This document shows, in pieces, positions 1 through 11,800 of a stretch of DNA of 64,000 bases; position 1 is the stretch's first letter, and the number at the start of each line of letters is the position of its first letter. A program made the position numbers and the translations under genes. A model generated the notes under the pieces. The model made no database searches. It had not been told where the DNA came from and worked only from the letters and a program-made list of their open reading frames with translations. Source of the stretch: Geosiphon pyriformis (Eukaryota > Glomeromycota > Glomeromycetes > Archaeosporales > Geosiphonaceae). Location: NCBI GenBank assembly GCA_016748015.1, contig JAAOMT010000261.1, forward strand, positions 298,456 through 362,455, written 5' to 3'.

Positions 1-1
1 T

Positions 2-622
2 CAATTCATTAAAGGATTGTGAAGTAGTATTCTAAGATCCATAAGACTCTGCCATCCGACCAGTTTACAAGATGCCATCACTCTCGTTTGCAATTTTGAA
101 TCTGCAGAACAAGAAGCAAACCATACCCAAGCTGTTAATTTAGCCATTAATGGAACCTCTGACATCGATGCAAAGATAACCCAATTGAGTGAAAAACTAA
201 CTCAAAAAATTGAGGGATTCTTAGCTGGAACTACAGAAACTTACCAACCACCCCAATGGAGAGAAAATAACAACAACAGCAAATACCCACAGCAACAGAA
301 CTATCAGCAACAGCAACAACCTTGGAGATCTGATCCCTACAACTGTTACTACTGCCAGAAATCTGGACACATTGCCCGTAACTGCAGAAGGAAGATCATG
401 AACCAAAATCAAGGAAACCCAATACCAGCAACCCAGATATCAGCAAAACATGGTACCCCAATATTTCATACCTCAGAATCAACCACCTCTATATGCACAA
501 CAAGTCCCGTACACTCAACCACCACCCCAGAATTATTATCAACCACCACCAATGACACAAGCAATCCCTTACTATTAAACTTCCCCTTACAGCCCATCCA
601 GATCTTGAGCTATAGACTATAA
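2..622 (+). pseudogene. gag: Element A gag C-terminal half with CCHC zinc knuckle
   Basis: The frame is open from base 2 to 622 except for a TGA near base 20. A Gln/Asn/Pro-rich stretch precedes a classical retroviral-type zinc knuckle at 343-385 (C-x2-C-x4-H-x4-C, beginning CYYC). Gag nucleocapsid knuckles bind the element RNA during particle assembly. The upstream part, ending in an EANHTQAVNLAI-like segment, matches the same position in elements B and C. The N-terminal capsid part is outside the window. The frame closes in a Pro/Thr-rich linker, where B and C instead stay open into protease, so the stop at 620-622 reflects a frame change in this copy. Confidence 0.85.
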
Positions 623-755
623 TCAGGGATGGAGGAATCTCAACAACAATCAGGTGCAAACCAACAGTGGACCATCTCGACCAATCCCTTGCAGTCCTGC
701 CTAATCTCGACCAACACCAACTGAATACCTGAATCAAGCTTCCTATCTTGGTCTT

Positions 756-2830
756 ATGGAAGACCAGAGTTTTGATAAATCTACACTTGTGGAAGGGGGA
801 GATATAGAACAAATCTCCCAACCTTCCAAGCAAACAAAAAGCAATATTCCACCAGCCACTATTACCGAAGACACCACCCTAGTCATCATATTTCCTTTTG
901 ACATTGATAATTTGAACACACATAGCCTTTTTAGTGGAGCAGCCATCAATTAGGATAAACCAATAACAGCCCTATACACCGATGCCAGAGTTGAAGAAAT
1001 AGACATTAAATTAATCCTGGATAGTGGATTAACTGGTAGCATAATCACGAAGCAGCTTATAGACTAACTAGGTTGCCAAGTAGACCATGCCGCTACCGCC
1101 CGGATCATTACAGTGGATGGGAACACAAAAACCCCGATAGGAGAAATTGACAACTTCCCCTTCGAGATTAATAGAATTCAAATTCCTACCAAAGTACTCA
1201 TTATGGAAGCTATTCAATATCAAGCTCTAATAGGAAATGACTGGTTGTTAAAAGCCAATACTACTCTCAACTGGAACACCTAAAAACTTCAACTCATGTT
1301 CAACGGACAGCATGCCCGAGTTCCAGCTATGTGCGGACACTTTAAAAACCAACGTACCAAGGAACCCCTTATTGAATTTGAAGACACATTAATGCCACCA
1401 ACTATTGAGACCTATCAGGTTTTATGGGCGGATGATTATCAAACTGAACTACCCCCACCACCAACCTGGAAAGAAAAAGGAAAAGGCAGAGCTGAAGAAG
1501 AACCCCAATTGTTATCACTAGGATATGTAACTTCGGACCAAAGAAACTTATTTTACCAACCCCCAAGACTAATATGTGTCGATTGTGGAAAAAAACTATC
1601 CACTATGGGCGCATGTATCAGGGACAATGAAAAATAACCCACCGCCACCAAATACTATTGCAGGCCTTGTTTACTGGAAAGATTTGGACGACCAAAACAA
1701 CAAGGCAAGTGGAACCACACGCTGTGCCTTGCATATGGTGAAATCCTGCCAGATAAAAGACTCTGGAATGATGTGCTTGGCAGAGGAGGAACATACGATG
1801 AGACTTGTCAATACATTATATTAATCAATGATTGGGTATGAAAGGGAACTCCCATCGAGAACGCTTGGAAACAAGCACTTAACAGGCTAGATGGTTATCC
1901 ACATGATGACCACAAAATCTGGAGAATGGCAAGCACCAAGGCCAAAGGTGCCATGTCCAAAGAAATACGAGAAATTAAGGACAACTCTTGGATGCCTGAA
2001 TATACTGAACCCAACTACCCTGAGAATAATTTCTTTACAGATAACCCAGACGCATTTCAGAACTAATATCAGGAATTGGCCCCAACTCGCGAGAAACAGG
2101 AGCAAAGGTTGGCCGATTTGAATACCAAACTATGTGATTACTATTTGATCCCCTGTCACTTCCAGTACTGCGATGAATGTGATCTTATGTTCAATCCACC
2201 TCCAAGAATACTGTTTCTAATCACCAAACTACCTGAGCCCAAAGAAGAGGTATTGATCACCAAGGACATGTCATTTTAAGATCCAACTAAGGATACTGAA
2301 ACAGAACAGTATCTTACATATCCTGACCTATCTAAAGAACTAAAGCTAAAATGGTACAGTGACAACGAGGAAGGAATCTGCCCCAAAAGAGCACATGACA
2401 CCAATGCCGATTTCGACCTATGATATCCTGGACAATCACTCATCATTATAGCCCCACATTCCCTCGTAAAAATAGATCTTAAGATAGCATTAGAAATTCC
2501 TGTTAGTACAATGGTACAAGTTGCCTTTTGATCTAGTCTAACCAAGAAAAAAATTGACATAAAAGGAGGAATCATCGATGCTGGTTACACAGGAAACATC
2601 ATTGTGATGCTACAGAACAATTTGAACAGACCCTACAAAATAGAATCACAAGAAAAGATTGCCCAAACTATCTTCCTACCTCTAGTTAAAATACCCCAAT
2701 TAACCCCAGTAACAACCCGAAAAGAGTTAGGCCTCACTGCCTAAGGAATCAATGGATTTGAATCAAGTAGAAGAGGAAACGTACTGGTTAATTTCATGGA
2801 AGAAGACAGTGACCAGGTAGAATTTATCCA
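756..2830 (+). pseudogene. pol: Element A protease, Cys-rich module and dUTPase
   Basis: The frame runs on from 756 with several stops. First comes a retropepsin domain with an intact DSG active site (Asp codon 1020-1022) and a later ALIGNDW segment. Second is a Cys-rich module at about 1570-1830, with CVDC, a Cys at the end of STMGAC, CRPC and later cysteines. A small CDEC motif follows near 2170. Third is a dUTPase-like trimer-type domain at about 2385-2790: AHDTNADFDL (motif 1), IIDAGYTGNI (motif 3), EKIAQTIFLPL (motif 4) and a degenerate motif 5. Stops interrupt motif 1 (Arg position) and motif 2. dUTPases hydrolyse dUTP and limit uracil in cDNA. Position between protease and RT is shared by all three copies here. 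Confidence 0.85.
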
Positions 2831-2879
2831 CACCAACACCATCATCTCCATTCCCCCATACTGACAATACATCCTTAAA

Positions 2880-4590
2880 ATGAATCGAAAGATCCAAGAT
2901 CAAGCCCTATTATTCGAAACCAGTTCCGAAATCTGTTCCCTAGCTGATGTTACTAATCTATACCTACTAGCCAAAGCCCATAAACACTTCAAAATCTCCA
3001 TCCACAACCCGACAGAAGATGTCATTAAAATCCCCGAAAGAACCCTTATCGGTTCCATATCTGCAGATAGTCAGAATCCTGAAAAACCCCAGTCCATTCC
3101 AGATTTCACACAATTATTCTTATTCTGTGACATTACCTCACAAGTATGGAATTTGCCAAAAGAAAGTTACTTGTTCATATCAGAAAAGATCAATAAATTG
3201 AATTTAGGAAATTTAAGTACCCTGCAACAAATGCAACTCAAAGTCCTTCTGAATCAGTATGCCAATGTCTTTGCCAGCGAAAATGAGTTTGGACGCACCG
3301 ACATCGTGAAGCATCAGATTGATACAGAAAACGCTTGACCAATTAAGCAATAAGCTTACCGTATACTCCCATCTGGTGATAACCTAATTAAGCAAGAAGT
3401 GCAATGGATGCTTGATAACAGCCTAATCAAAGAATTGTTAAGTCCTTGGTTCTTGTCAGTAGTCTTGATCACCAAAAAAAATGGAAAAGTGCAATTCTAC
3501 GTAGATTATCGAAAACTAAATAGTGTCACGCGAGGAGATAGTTATCCCACTCCCCTCATCCAGGAAATTTTGGACAATCTAGAAAAAAAGAAATAGTTCT
3601 CGTCATTAGATTTAGCAAGTGGTTGCTGGCAAGTTGAAATGGACCCCAAAGACAAAGAAAAAACAGCGTTTACCACTCGAAATAGAAACTTTGAGTTTAA
3701 CGTAATGCCTTTTGGACTTTGTAATGCTCCTGCCACATTTCAATGCCTGATGGATGTAGTATACAAAGAAATCCTTTGGAAATCAGTAGTAGTTTACCTA
3801 GATGACACAAATGTGTTCTCCGAAATATTCGAAGACCATCTGCTCTACCTGCAACAAGTCTTCGAACGCCTTCATAGTGCTGGATTGAAACTCAATTTTG
3901 AGAAGTGCTTCTTTGAAAAAACCGAGTTAAAATTCCTAGGACATGTAATCGGCAAGGACAGAGTTAAATCTGATCCAAATAAAGTACAAAAAGTCAAGGA
4001 TTTTCCAGCTCCAATCAACCTTAGAGAATTATGAAAATTTCTAGAATTAGCAAGATATTATCATCAATTTGTCAAAGGTTTCTCGAACATCACAAAACCA
4101 CTCCATCAATTGTTGTCCAAATATGTACCGTACTTGTAGAAGGAAGATCAACAGAAAGCATTCGACTATCTCAAGCAGCGATTGATCACATCCCCAATTC
4201 TGATTTACCCAGATTTTACTAAACGGTTCATTGTCACTACGGATGCCTCGAAAAATGCTCTAGGAGCAGTTTTATCACAGATAGGACCAGACAATAGAGA
4301 ACATCCAATTGCTTATGCCAGCCACAGCACTAGTTCAGCAGAAAAGAATTACAGCACAACCAATTTGAAATGTCTCGCCATTTATTGGACAGTACAGACA
4401 TGGAAACATTACCTTAGTCAACTATTTAACTTATATACCGACCACAAAAGACTTATTTGATTACTCAACAATCTACAGCTAGAAGAGAAATATGCAAGAT
4501 GGAGTACTTATCTGTAACAATTTTTACTCAAAGTCTATTACAAGGAAGGATCCAAGAACACCAATGCCGACAGTTTGTCGAGGATGCCAC
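2880..4590 (+). pseudogene. pol: Element A reverse transcriptase and RNase H
   Basis: Frame 0 continues. At 2960-3060 there is a short linker domain with NPTEDVIKIP and TLIGSI, also present at the end of element C. RT motifs follow: SPWFLSVVLITKKNG, DYRKLN, DLASGCWQVEMD, MPFGLCNAPATF and the catalytic YLDD at 3795-3806, which is intact. RNase H starts near 4200 with VTTDASKNALGAVLSQ, then IAYASHS and LYTDHK, and the NADSLSR motif ends near 4590. Stops interrupt at 3336, 3351, 3594, 4032, 4137 and 4458. Most sit where relatives have Trp or Arg codons (for example TGG in QWFSSLDLA), as expected for G-to-A or C-to-T changes. Confidence 0.92.
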
Positions 4591-4785
4591 AAATCTAATC
4601 CCAAACTCATGGACACACTCACTTATTAACGACTATATTAGTATCTATCGACACTATGTTTCAAGAAGATATTATCTCAACAGGAACAGAGTACTATACG
4701 AAAACAAGCCTGAAATTATTTTATTTAAGACAACCAACTATATCGACAAGAACACCAAAACCACCCCAACTCACAACAACTAATC

Positions 4786-6081
4786 ATGAACAGTAAAAGA
4801 GAAACTATACTATATAGTATGCACTTAGATCTGACTGTAGGACACTTTAACAAAAACGCTACCCTCGAAAGAACACTAAACTTATACTATTGGCCAATGA
4901 TATACAAAGACATTTTCAAATATGTGCTTAATTGTAATACATGCCAGCAAAAAAAAAGAGCAAGATCAACAGAACCACTTCGACTCATTCCAGTTGGAAA
5001 TCCATTTGATAGAATCGGGATCAATTTGGTTGGACCTCTTTCAATTACATCTCAAGGAAATCGCTATATCGCTATAGCCATAAACTATCTTACAAAATGG
5101 CCAGAAACCAGAGCAATCCAAGTGGCTGATGCCAAAACAGTTACCAAATTTGTGCATCAAGACCTAATTTGCCAACATGGATGTCCAAAAGAATTATTAT
5201 CTGATCAGGGAACACACTTTGTTAATAATACACTGACTAAACTAAGCCAATGGTTTGGAATAAAAAGACTCTTATCGTCACCATACCATCCACAAACAAA
5301 CGGACTGGTAGAACAGTTTAACAGAACACTGTGTGAAGCACTAGCAAAAATAAGTCATGAAAACAGACAAGAATAGGACTTATTCATACCTTCTGTACTC
5401 TTTGCATACCGAACATTGAAACAAAATATGACTCAGTTCACACCATTTGAACTAGTCTATGGAAAAAAAGCTATGTTACTGATTGAACGAGTAATACCGT
5501 CATACCCAACAGAAACAATCAATGAAGAGAATTTTGAGGCTACCTTACACCAAAGAACGTACCAGCTAATGGAAATGTTGGAAAACAATCAAAGAACAGC
5601 AGCTGACAATATTAGTCACACTCAAGAATGACAAAAAGAAAGACATAATAAACACCTGCCAGAACAACCAATGGAATTCAAAATTGTAGACCAAGTACTG
5701 TTACATCATACAAAAGCTGAGAAACAGTGAAGTGGAAAGTTCGACCCAAAGTGGGATAATCCATTCCACATACACAAAGCATTAGGAAATGGAGCTTACA
5801 AATTACGATTGGAAGACAGGATTTTAAAGAAAGTAGTGCATAGAAATTGGTTAAAAATTTATCATGTAAAACAGGAATCATCGTCATCAGTACCTCAACT
5901 AGGAACACAAATTTCATTAATCAGACCAGAAGATATACCACGAGATCTGGAACCAATCATCGTCATTGAAACATAGACAATGGACAGCAAATTAAATTGG
6001 GAAATTCAAATATATATAGCATCTGAAAAGCAGCAAGAAACAATAGAAATTTCAACATGGACTTTTCAGATCAAATTTTAA
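4786..6081 (+). pseudogene. int: Element A integrase with GPY/F-like C-terminal domain
   Basis: The frame moves to frame 1 after an indel. A zinc-binding HHCC region starts with HLDLTVGH and ends with CNTCQQK. The rve core has GINLVGPL, LSDQGTHF and HPQTNGLVEQFNRTL. The first residue of the D-D-E triad (usually in DxxGP) is Asn here, codon 5023-5025; the second Asp and the Glu are present. A C-terminal part at about 5660-5860 has KFDPKWDNPFHIHKAL and YKLRL, resembling the GPY/F module that helps bind DNA or chromatin. Stops occur at 5374, 5629 and 5728. The frame ends at 6079-6081, overlapping the next ORF by 25 bases. Confidence 0.9.
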
Positions 6082-6794
6082 AATTATCTAAACAATTATT
6101 TGAAACAATTCAAAAATTGACATCTCAAATAGAAATAACAATTGATAAAAAAGAGATACAGTACAAAGATAAGAGCAGAAGAGAGAAGGATGAGAGTTCA
6201 ATTAGAACTAAACGTTTCCTCCCCTACTCACCACCCAAAAGGCAATATGGGAGGAAAAATTGTTTTTGGGCGGGGAGTGGAAAAGAAGGAGGCAAAGAAT
6301 AAGAAAAAGGTTACAAAAGAAAATACTTGGTTCCCAAGCTTGAAGAAATAAAACAAGCTTTAGCTTGTAGGACCGAACTCCCCAAAACAGGGGAGTGGAC
6401 ACCTGACAACGCCCAGGAATGGAAAGAAAAACTTCCTTCAGCTTATTGGTTCTACAAAATTGGAGAACAGCTTGACTTAAAAACACCATATGAAGATTTC
6501 AGCCAGAAAACATTCAACAAAGAAGCAATACAACAAGTAGAAAAATTCGTAGGGAAAAACAACCTGACCCTATATTACAAAGCAGCATACTGACTATACG
6601 CCACCTTTCAACATTGCCCAAACGTACTATTGAATGGATCTATGAAAACCATAATGGTTAACAGTATAGGACAAATAATCAATCAACAGTTTGAAGACCT
6701 ACAAAAGACAATACTTGAGGCAACAATCGAACATTACACAAACGAAGCCATGATAACAGATACATATGGTTTCGCAGACAATAACATTGGATAA
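6057..6794 (+). pseudogene. Accessory ORF downstream of integrase (unknown protein)
   Basis: One frame of 245 codons starts at an ATG inside the last codons of pol and ends at TAA 6792-6794. It is broken only by stops at 6300-6302 and 6591-6593. The N-terminus is acidic and amphipathic (MDFSDQILKLSKQLFETIQK), followed by a charged, basic stretch. The middle has WTPDNAQEWKEKLPSAYWFY, and the C-terminus is another amphipathic region with IINQQFEDLQKTILEATIE. I recognise no family. It occupies the position of env or accessory ORFs in other LTR elements, but I see no signal peptide or membrane anchor, so an envelope role is not supported. B and C cannot be compared because their 3' ends are not in the window. 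Confidence 0.55.
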
Positions 6795-6948
6795 TGTGTT
6801 ATAACATTGGATAACATGTTATAACACAGGATAACACAGAATAGTGTACAATAACGTAGGATAATATGTTATAACACAGGATAATACAGAATAACATGTA
6901 ATAACGTCAGATAACATGTTATAACATAGGATAACTAGTGATAATGTA
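6789..6948 (+). repeat. Seven-unit tandem repeat in U3 of element A, about 20/30 bp units
   Basis: Units begin GGATAA and most contain ATGTTATAACA. Boundaries are 6789, 6809, 6829, 6859, 6879, 6910 and 6929, with lengths of about 20, 20, 30, 20, 31, 19 and 20. Units at 6809 and 6910 contain the perfect 12-bp palindrome ATAACATGTTAT. The array begins at the end of the accessory ORF and lies in the presumed U3 part of the 3' LTR, where promoter or enhancer repeats are common. Confidence 0.85.
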
Positions 6949-7742
6949 GAAAAACAAAGCAATAACAGAAACAACAAAGCAATAGCTAGTGATAGTGAGA
7001 CAATTGAAAGCAATCCTGTAAAACCCAAAGAATGTAAAAAAGCAAGTAGTTGTAGAAGTGAGAAAAGACAGACAGATAGATATGAACCTCTAGACAAGAA
7101 TTAAATATCCATACCTCTTCATCCTTTATTATCTTCCCTATTTCATCTTCTGAAATAAATCAATTATTAAAAGAAATCAGAATCACGAATTCATGTTCTC
7201 AAACTTCGTGAAATTTATGTGAATTAACTCTTGTTTCATACCTCCGTTCTAGAACAGATGCTCTTAACATAACCACCTCAAACTTATTAATGATTTGGAC
7301 CAATTGCTCTTGATCACGGCAATTGACGATACTAATTTATCTTTTCTCTCTTTTCTTTTCTTTTCTTTTCTTTTTCTTTTTCTTTTTTTTTCTGTCTTAT
7401 TTTTTTGTGGAGCAGCAACATAGTAAAATTGACTGTCTGGGAATAGACTTCGTGATAGCCTGGTAAAAGAGGGAAGCTCCCCCTAAGTTTTGGATATTAA
7501 CATTATTTTGTTAGCTTACCAGAAGGGCGAAAAGACAATGCCAGACCCTAACAATTGTGCTCGTTAGCTTGGAGAAGAAAGCTCACATTTACGAAAAAAC
7601 ATTGCAATCGACGAAAGACAAACTCTGTGCCTTATAACCAAAGAACTCAATGAGTAAAATTCACATCCAGGAATAGACTTTCAGAGACTGATAATCAAGA
7701 CTAAGCCAACAGAATTATGCAGAAGACATATTATCAATAATT
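6797..7742 (+). repeat. 3' LTR of element A (approximate limits)
   Basis: A candidate left end TGTTATAACA lies at 6797. The stretch 7240-7570 aligns in order with the LTRs of B and C: a CAATTGCTCTTGATCACGGC-like segment, a long C/T tract at about 7330-7410, GCCTGGTAAAA, then TTAGCTTACCAGAAGG. The length of about 950 bp is close to the 976 bp of LTR C. No clean GTAACA right end is seen, because the right border runs into an inverted junction and LINE1. Confidence 0.6.
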
Positions 7743-7762
7743 GAGAGCACCAAATGTTACCA
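7743..7762 (-). other. Inverted copy of the LTR/primer-binding-site junction
   Basis: These 20 bases (GAGAGCACCAAATGTTACCA) are the exact reverse complement of 59850-59869 in element C, which spans the LTR right end and the start of its primer-binding site. It therefore reads as a minus-strand LTR/PBS junction next to plus-strand LTR A and just left of LINE1. An inverted partial element or a rearrangement could explain it. Confidence 0.6.
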
Positions 7763-7807
7763 TTTCTCATACCCACCAAGTTTACCCATAACAACGCATT
7801 GCACTAT

Positions 7808-8870
7808 TCGAGTTCAGATTAATTAAATCAATTAAGATGCAGCTGGTAAGACTGTGGCAAAAAGTGGTGGTTGAATTTGACCAGATAGATTATGCTGATT
7901 TGGTCGCCGCAAAATAGTCTATCCTGATTGGGAAAAACATGATGCATGTTGCTAGATCCAATATAGACAAAGAGTCATGGGATGCACGAGATGTTTACAA
8001 AGCCCTTTTGTACACTTTGCCAATAGGAACCAATGCACATAATATTTGGAATTATATTGTTTCAGTGGGTGGGAAAACTTGTGTAATTGATTATTACCTG
8101 GTTTCTTATGCCTGGACCAAGTGTGCTACTGTTTGTTTTGATTCTGCTGAGTTATTGGATGCTGTCATAAGAACTACTTCAGTTTTAAGGAGTGTGAATC
8201 TGCATTGGTCTCATTTGGGTTTTTCTAAATGTGCTAAGTATAGGAAGATGAGTCATACATCTTTGGACTGTGCTGTGAATGGAAATTTTTCCTCTGGAAA
8301 ACCTTCTAGCAGATCTTTTTTAAACATGGATAAAAGCAGGTTGGCAATCATCTATGTCAAGCATTTGGCTCTGATTGCTCATCTTATTGCTTTTGATGAA
8401 GTTTCTTGGGCAAAAATTGCTAGTGAAACTTTTTTTTTTTCTCCCTGTGCGAAATGTGTTGGTCAATTCTGGCTTCTCTTTAAAGATGAAGCCTATTCTT
8501 TCTGATATAAGTGATATTGAAAAAAGATTTGTTGTTTTGGAAAACAGTCTTGCCAGCCTTATGGGACAAATTGGTAAGTTGGCTAAGAGGTTGGAATCAT
8601 TTGTGCTGGCAGTTTCCCAGCCTAGCTCTGGATGTCAGCTGCTGGTGACCCCTCCATCACAGAATTGGGTGGGTGATGTAGTGATGGGAGAGAGTTCAGG
8701 TAAGGCCACAAGTGGTGAGACTGCTGCAATTTTGGATTCTTCTGCTTCTTCTGAGATAAAAAAATTGGAAAACATATTGGAAAGACTTTCTGCTTTGGTT
8801 TAAGTCTAACAGCAAGATTTGATGGCTTAATTTTGGGAGTGGTGTATTTCTTAAATCTTTTTCTCAATGA
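7808..8870 (+). pseudogene. LINE1 ORF1 remnant (nucleic-acid-binding protein)
   Basis: The conserved SIK.QL..LWQK..VEF segment is present, then a stop at a Trp position (tag in AAK-stop-SILIGK), then the GGKTC and CATVCF segments. The CCHC knuckle at about 8231-8270 has Tyr for its second Cys (CAKYRKMSHTSLDC). A frameshift lies near the T-run 8430-8440. The aligned C-terminus ends SFSQ with TGA at 8868-8870, in the frame that overlaps ORF2. It resembles the LINE3/LINE4 ORF1 type more than LINE2/LINE5 (GGKTC, CAVICF versus EKTC, CAVVGF). Confidence 0.75.
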
Positions 8871-11800
8871 TTGGTCTAGTTTAGAAGATTGCCATGTGCA
8901 ATGTTAAGGGTATGAACAATCTTGCAAAACAGAATGATATAATTTGTTGGCATAAAGAGATGAACAATTTGATTTCTGTGGTTATTGAGACTAAGTTGAG
9001 AGACAAGATTTGTCCATGGATCATGAATAAATTTAATGGTGTTCAGGTTTTCACTTCTGGTTTGGACTCTGGTTATTTGGGTTCTGGTGTTGCAATTATT
9101 ATGGACAATTCTTTGGTGAGACATGTATGTAAAATTTCTAAAGTTTCTAGTCAACTTCTCTCCCTTAAACTACTCTTCAAGAATAATCTTTCTGTATCAA
9201 TTTTGGGGCTCTATGCTGGTGCTTTGTTAGTGGTTCAGTTTTCTCAGACTGGTGAAATCAATTCTTTTATTGCAAAAGCAGTAAATGAGTTCTCCTTTGT
9301 TATTTTGGGTGGTGATTTCAATGAAGCCAGTGCCTGAAAGTGTGCTAGCTTTAAGAAGTGCTTTAATTTAGGTTTAATTGATTCTCTAAGAGAAAGTTTG
9401 TTCATCAAGATGCTTACATGGACCAATTCTCATGGTGTTGCTAAAGTTCTTGATTACATTCTCATTTTTTCAAGTTTGGTTAATACTGTAATAGATAGTA
9501 GTGTAACTAATGTTGTGAACTATTTTGATACTGATCACAAAGCTGTTGCTGTTTTTGTGGGTTTTGGTGATTTGTTAGATGTGCAGTTGTTTTTGTTTCA
9601 AAAGCAAGCTAATAAAAATCATTGGAAGTTTGATGTCAAAAATGCCAATATTGCGAAATGGTGTAAGTTTAAGAACACCATGGCAGCTAATGTCATTATG
9701 TTCTCAGATGAGTTTGCTAGAGCTGTAACATTTTTGGATCTGGATGCAATATGGGCTGTTGTTCACAAAATAATAGTTTTTTCAGCTGATGGTACTTTCA
9801 AAAAAAAATGGTTCAAGGGTTTTGATGATGTTTTTACCAAAAAGTCTTCTAAGTTTCATAAACTCAAGTTGTTGGTGTCAAAGTTAGTAAAGGCTTCTTA
9901 TTCAGCTTCTAGTAAGGATTTTGCTTCATTATTAGAGACTTGAGATAAACTTAATAGTGGTGGTACAGTAGAAGTGAAATCTCTTTTTATTTCTGGTTTT
10001 AGTTTTAACACTGTTTGTTTTGAGCTGGCTAAGGCAAGGAAATCTTATCAATCTTTCAAATTGTTGGAATCAAGATGTGCTAAAGAGTTTTGCATCAAAC
10101 AGACAATTTGTAAAAGAATGGAGAATTTTGAGTTGGACAAGAGTTATACCATCAGGAGTGTGCTGGAGTGTTTCTTTCATAAGATAGTGTTGGATTATTT
10201 TGTTGTAGACAAGAAGTTGGTCTTGGAGTCTAAGTTGGTCAAATCTAAGGTAGATACAATTATGGAGGATTGGATTAGAAGACATTGGGTGGTCAATAAT
10301 ATTGCCAATAATTGGAGCCATTAATATCAACCTTTGGAGTATGTTTTTGATGAAGCTTTTTCTGATGTAATGTATTCAATTGGATTTGATAAATTATATG
10401 GGGTGGTTTTTTATTTGCCTGATGGCAAAGCTGCTGGTCTTTCAGATATCTTAAATAAACTATGAAAGCATTATAATGAATTGGTTTTTAATCTGCTTTT
10501 GGTGCTTTTGAACTCTTGTTTAGCTTGTGAATCTGTATCCAGTTCTTAAAAGGAGGCTTGGGTCTCAATAATTCCTAAGCCTTATGAATGAGAGGGTGTT
10601 CTAATGAATGCCCATCCTATTGCTTTAATTGAGACAGTTCACAAGGTTCTTTCCAAAATTCTCTCTGATAGGATTTTTTCAGCATGCAGTACTTTTGATG
10701 TTCTTTGTGAGGACAACTTTTCAGTTTTAAAAGGCATGTCAACTCAGTCTCCCATTTTTGCAATTGGTTTAGTTATTGAGGATGCTTTGAAAAAGAACAA
10801 AGAGCTTTGACTGGTTTTGCAAAACATGCGGAAAGCATACAATTTGGTCAATTGAAAACATCTTGAGAAGAGCTTAGTCAGGATTAAGATGTGTAGCAAA
10901 TTCATTCGATTCTTTGGTAGTATTTATAAAAATCATACCAATAGGGTTATGACAGATTTTAGTTTGACAAATAGTTATCATGTGTATGATAGTTTGAATC
11001 AAGGAGAAGTTTTTTTCCCTCTTCTGTGGCACATATTTTATGATTCTCTGTTATGTGAAGTTAAGTGTTAAGAAAGTGTGTGCAGATATAGGCTGATTTT
11101 TTATTTTGTTTCCAAAAGTGGTCATGCTAAATCTCAGGCTGGGCTTTCTTCCTTTTTTGCTGCCAGTGTATTCATTGACAATACAATTTGGATTAATAGC
11201 AGTCAAAGTGCTACTCAGCATATTCTTAATATTGCAAGTGATTTCTTTTAAATTAATAACATTTCAATCAATAATGACAAAACAGTGGCTATTCCTATTA
11301 ATAGCAGAGTTAGCACTCCTTTTCTCTCTATCAGTGGCACACCTATTTCTATCACTAAAAAGGATGAATTTCATCAGTATCTGGGTATTTTTCTTTTGAC
11401 TAAAAGTCTTTTAAAGCCTAGTTTGGCTAAAGCACATTTGAACATTTGTTTTTTCATCAATTTGGTTTTAAGAAAGGCAATTTCAGATAAACAGTTTTCA
11501 TATTTGGTGTTGGCAGTACTTCATCCTATAGTCAGTTATAGGACACAGTTTAATTTTGTTCTGGTTGGTATGTGCAATAAGTGGGACACTCTGGTTTGTA
11601 AAAGGCTAAAAATTAAGTTTGGTCTGCCTTTGGACTTTCCAAGTGACACTATTCACTACTCCTCTTTTTATGATTTAAAATCCTTTGCACAAATTCAGTT
11701 TGAGAGTAAGATTGCTTCCCTTGTTAGCTTTGCAAACTCTGGTGGGATTTTAAGTTGTTTGTTTTCTCACAGATCTCATAATTTGCAAGTTTTTTGTTGG

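Larger units (their letters stand above)
1..7760 (+). mobile_element. Degenerate Ty3/Gypsy-like LTR retrotransposon, element A (5' part outside window)
   Basis: The domain order on the + strand is gag zinc knuckle, aspartic protease, Cys-rich module, dUTPase, RT, RNase H, integrase, an extra ORF and a 3' LTR. RT before integrase places it in the Ty3/Gypsy group. Elements B and C at the right end of the window belong to the same family, and their gag-to-dUTPase regions lie in one frame. Here gag (frame 2) and protease (frame 0) are in different frames, so at least one indel lies between 622 and 756. Another frameshift lies between about 4590 and 4786. Many in-frame stops make it non-autonomous. 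The 5' LTR and N-terminal gag lie left of base 1. Confidence 0.9.

Noticed and set aside
6057-6794. Envelope gene making element A an endogenous retrovirus
   Set aside because: No signal peptide, membrane anchor or fusion-like region; unknown accessory ORF is the most that is supported.
6789-6948. CRISPR array
   Set aside because: Contiguous repeats without unique spacers, eukaryotic context, inside an LTR.
6819-7097. 92-codon minus ORF across the U3 repeats
   Set aside because: Its sequence is a translation of the tandem repeats (repeating CY/ITCY patterns).
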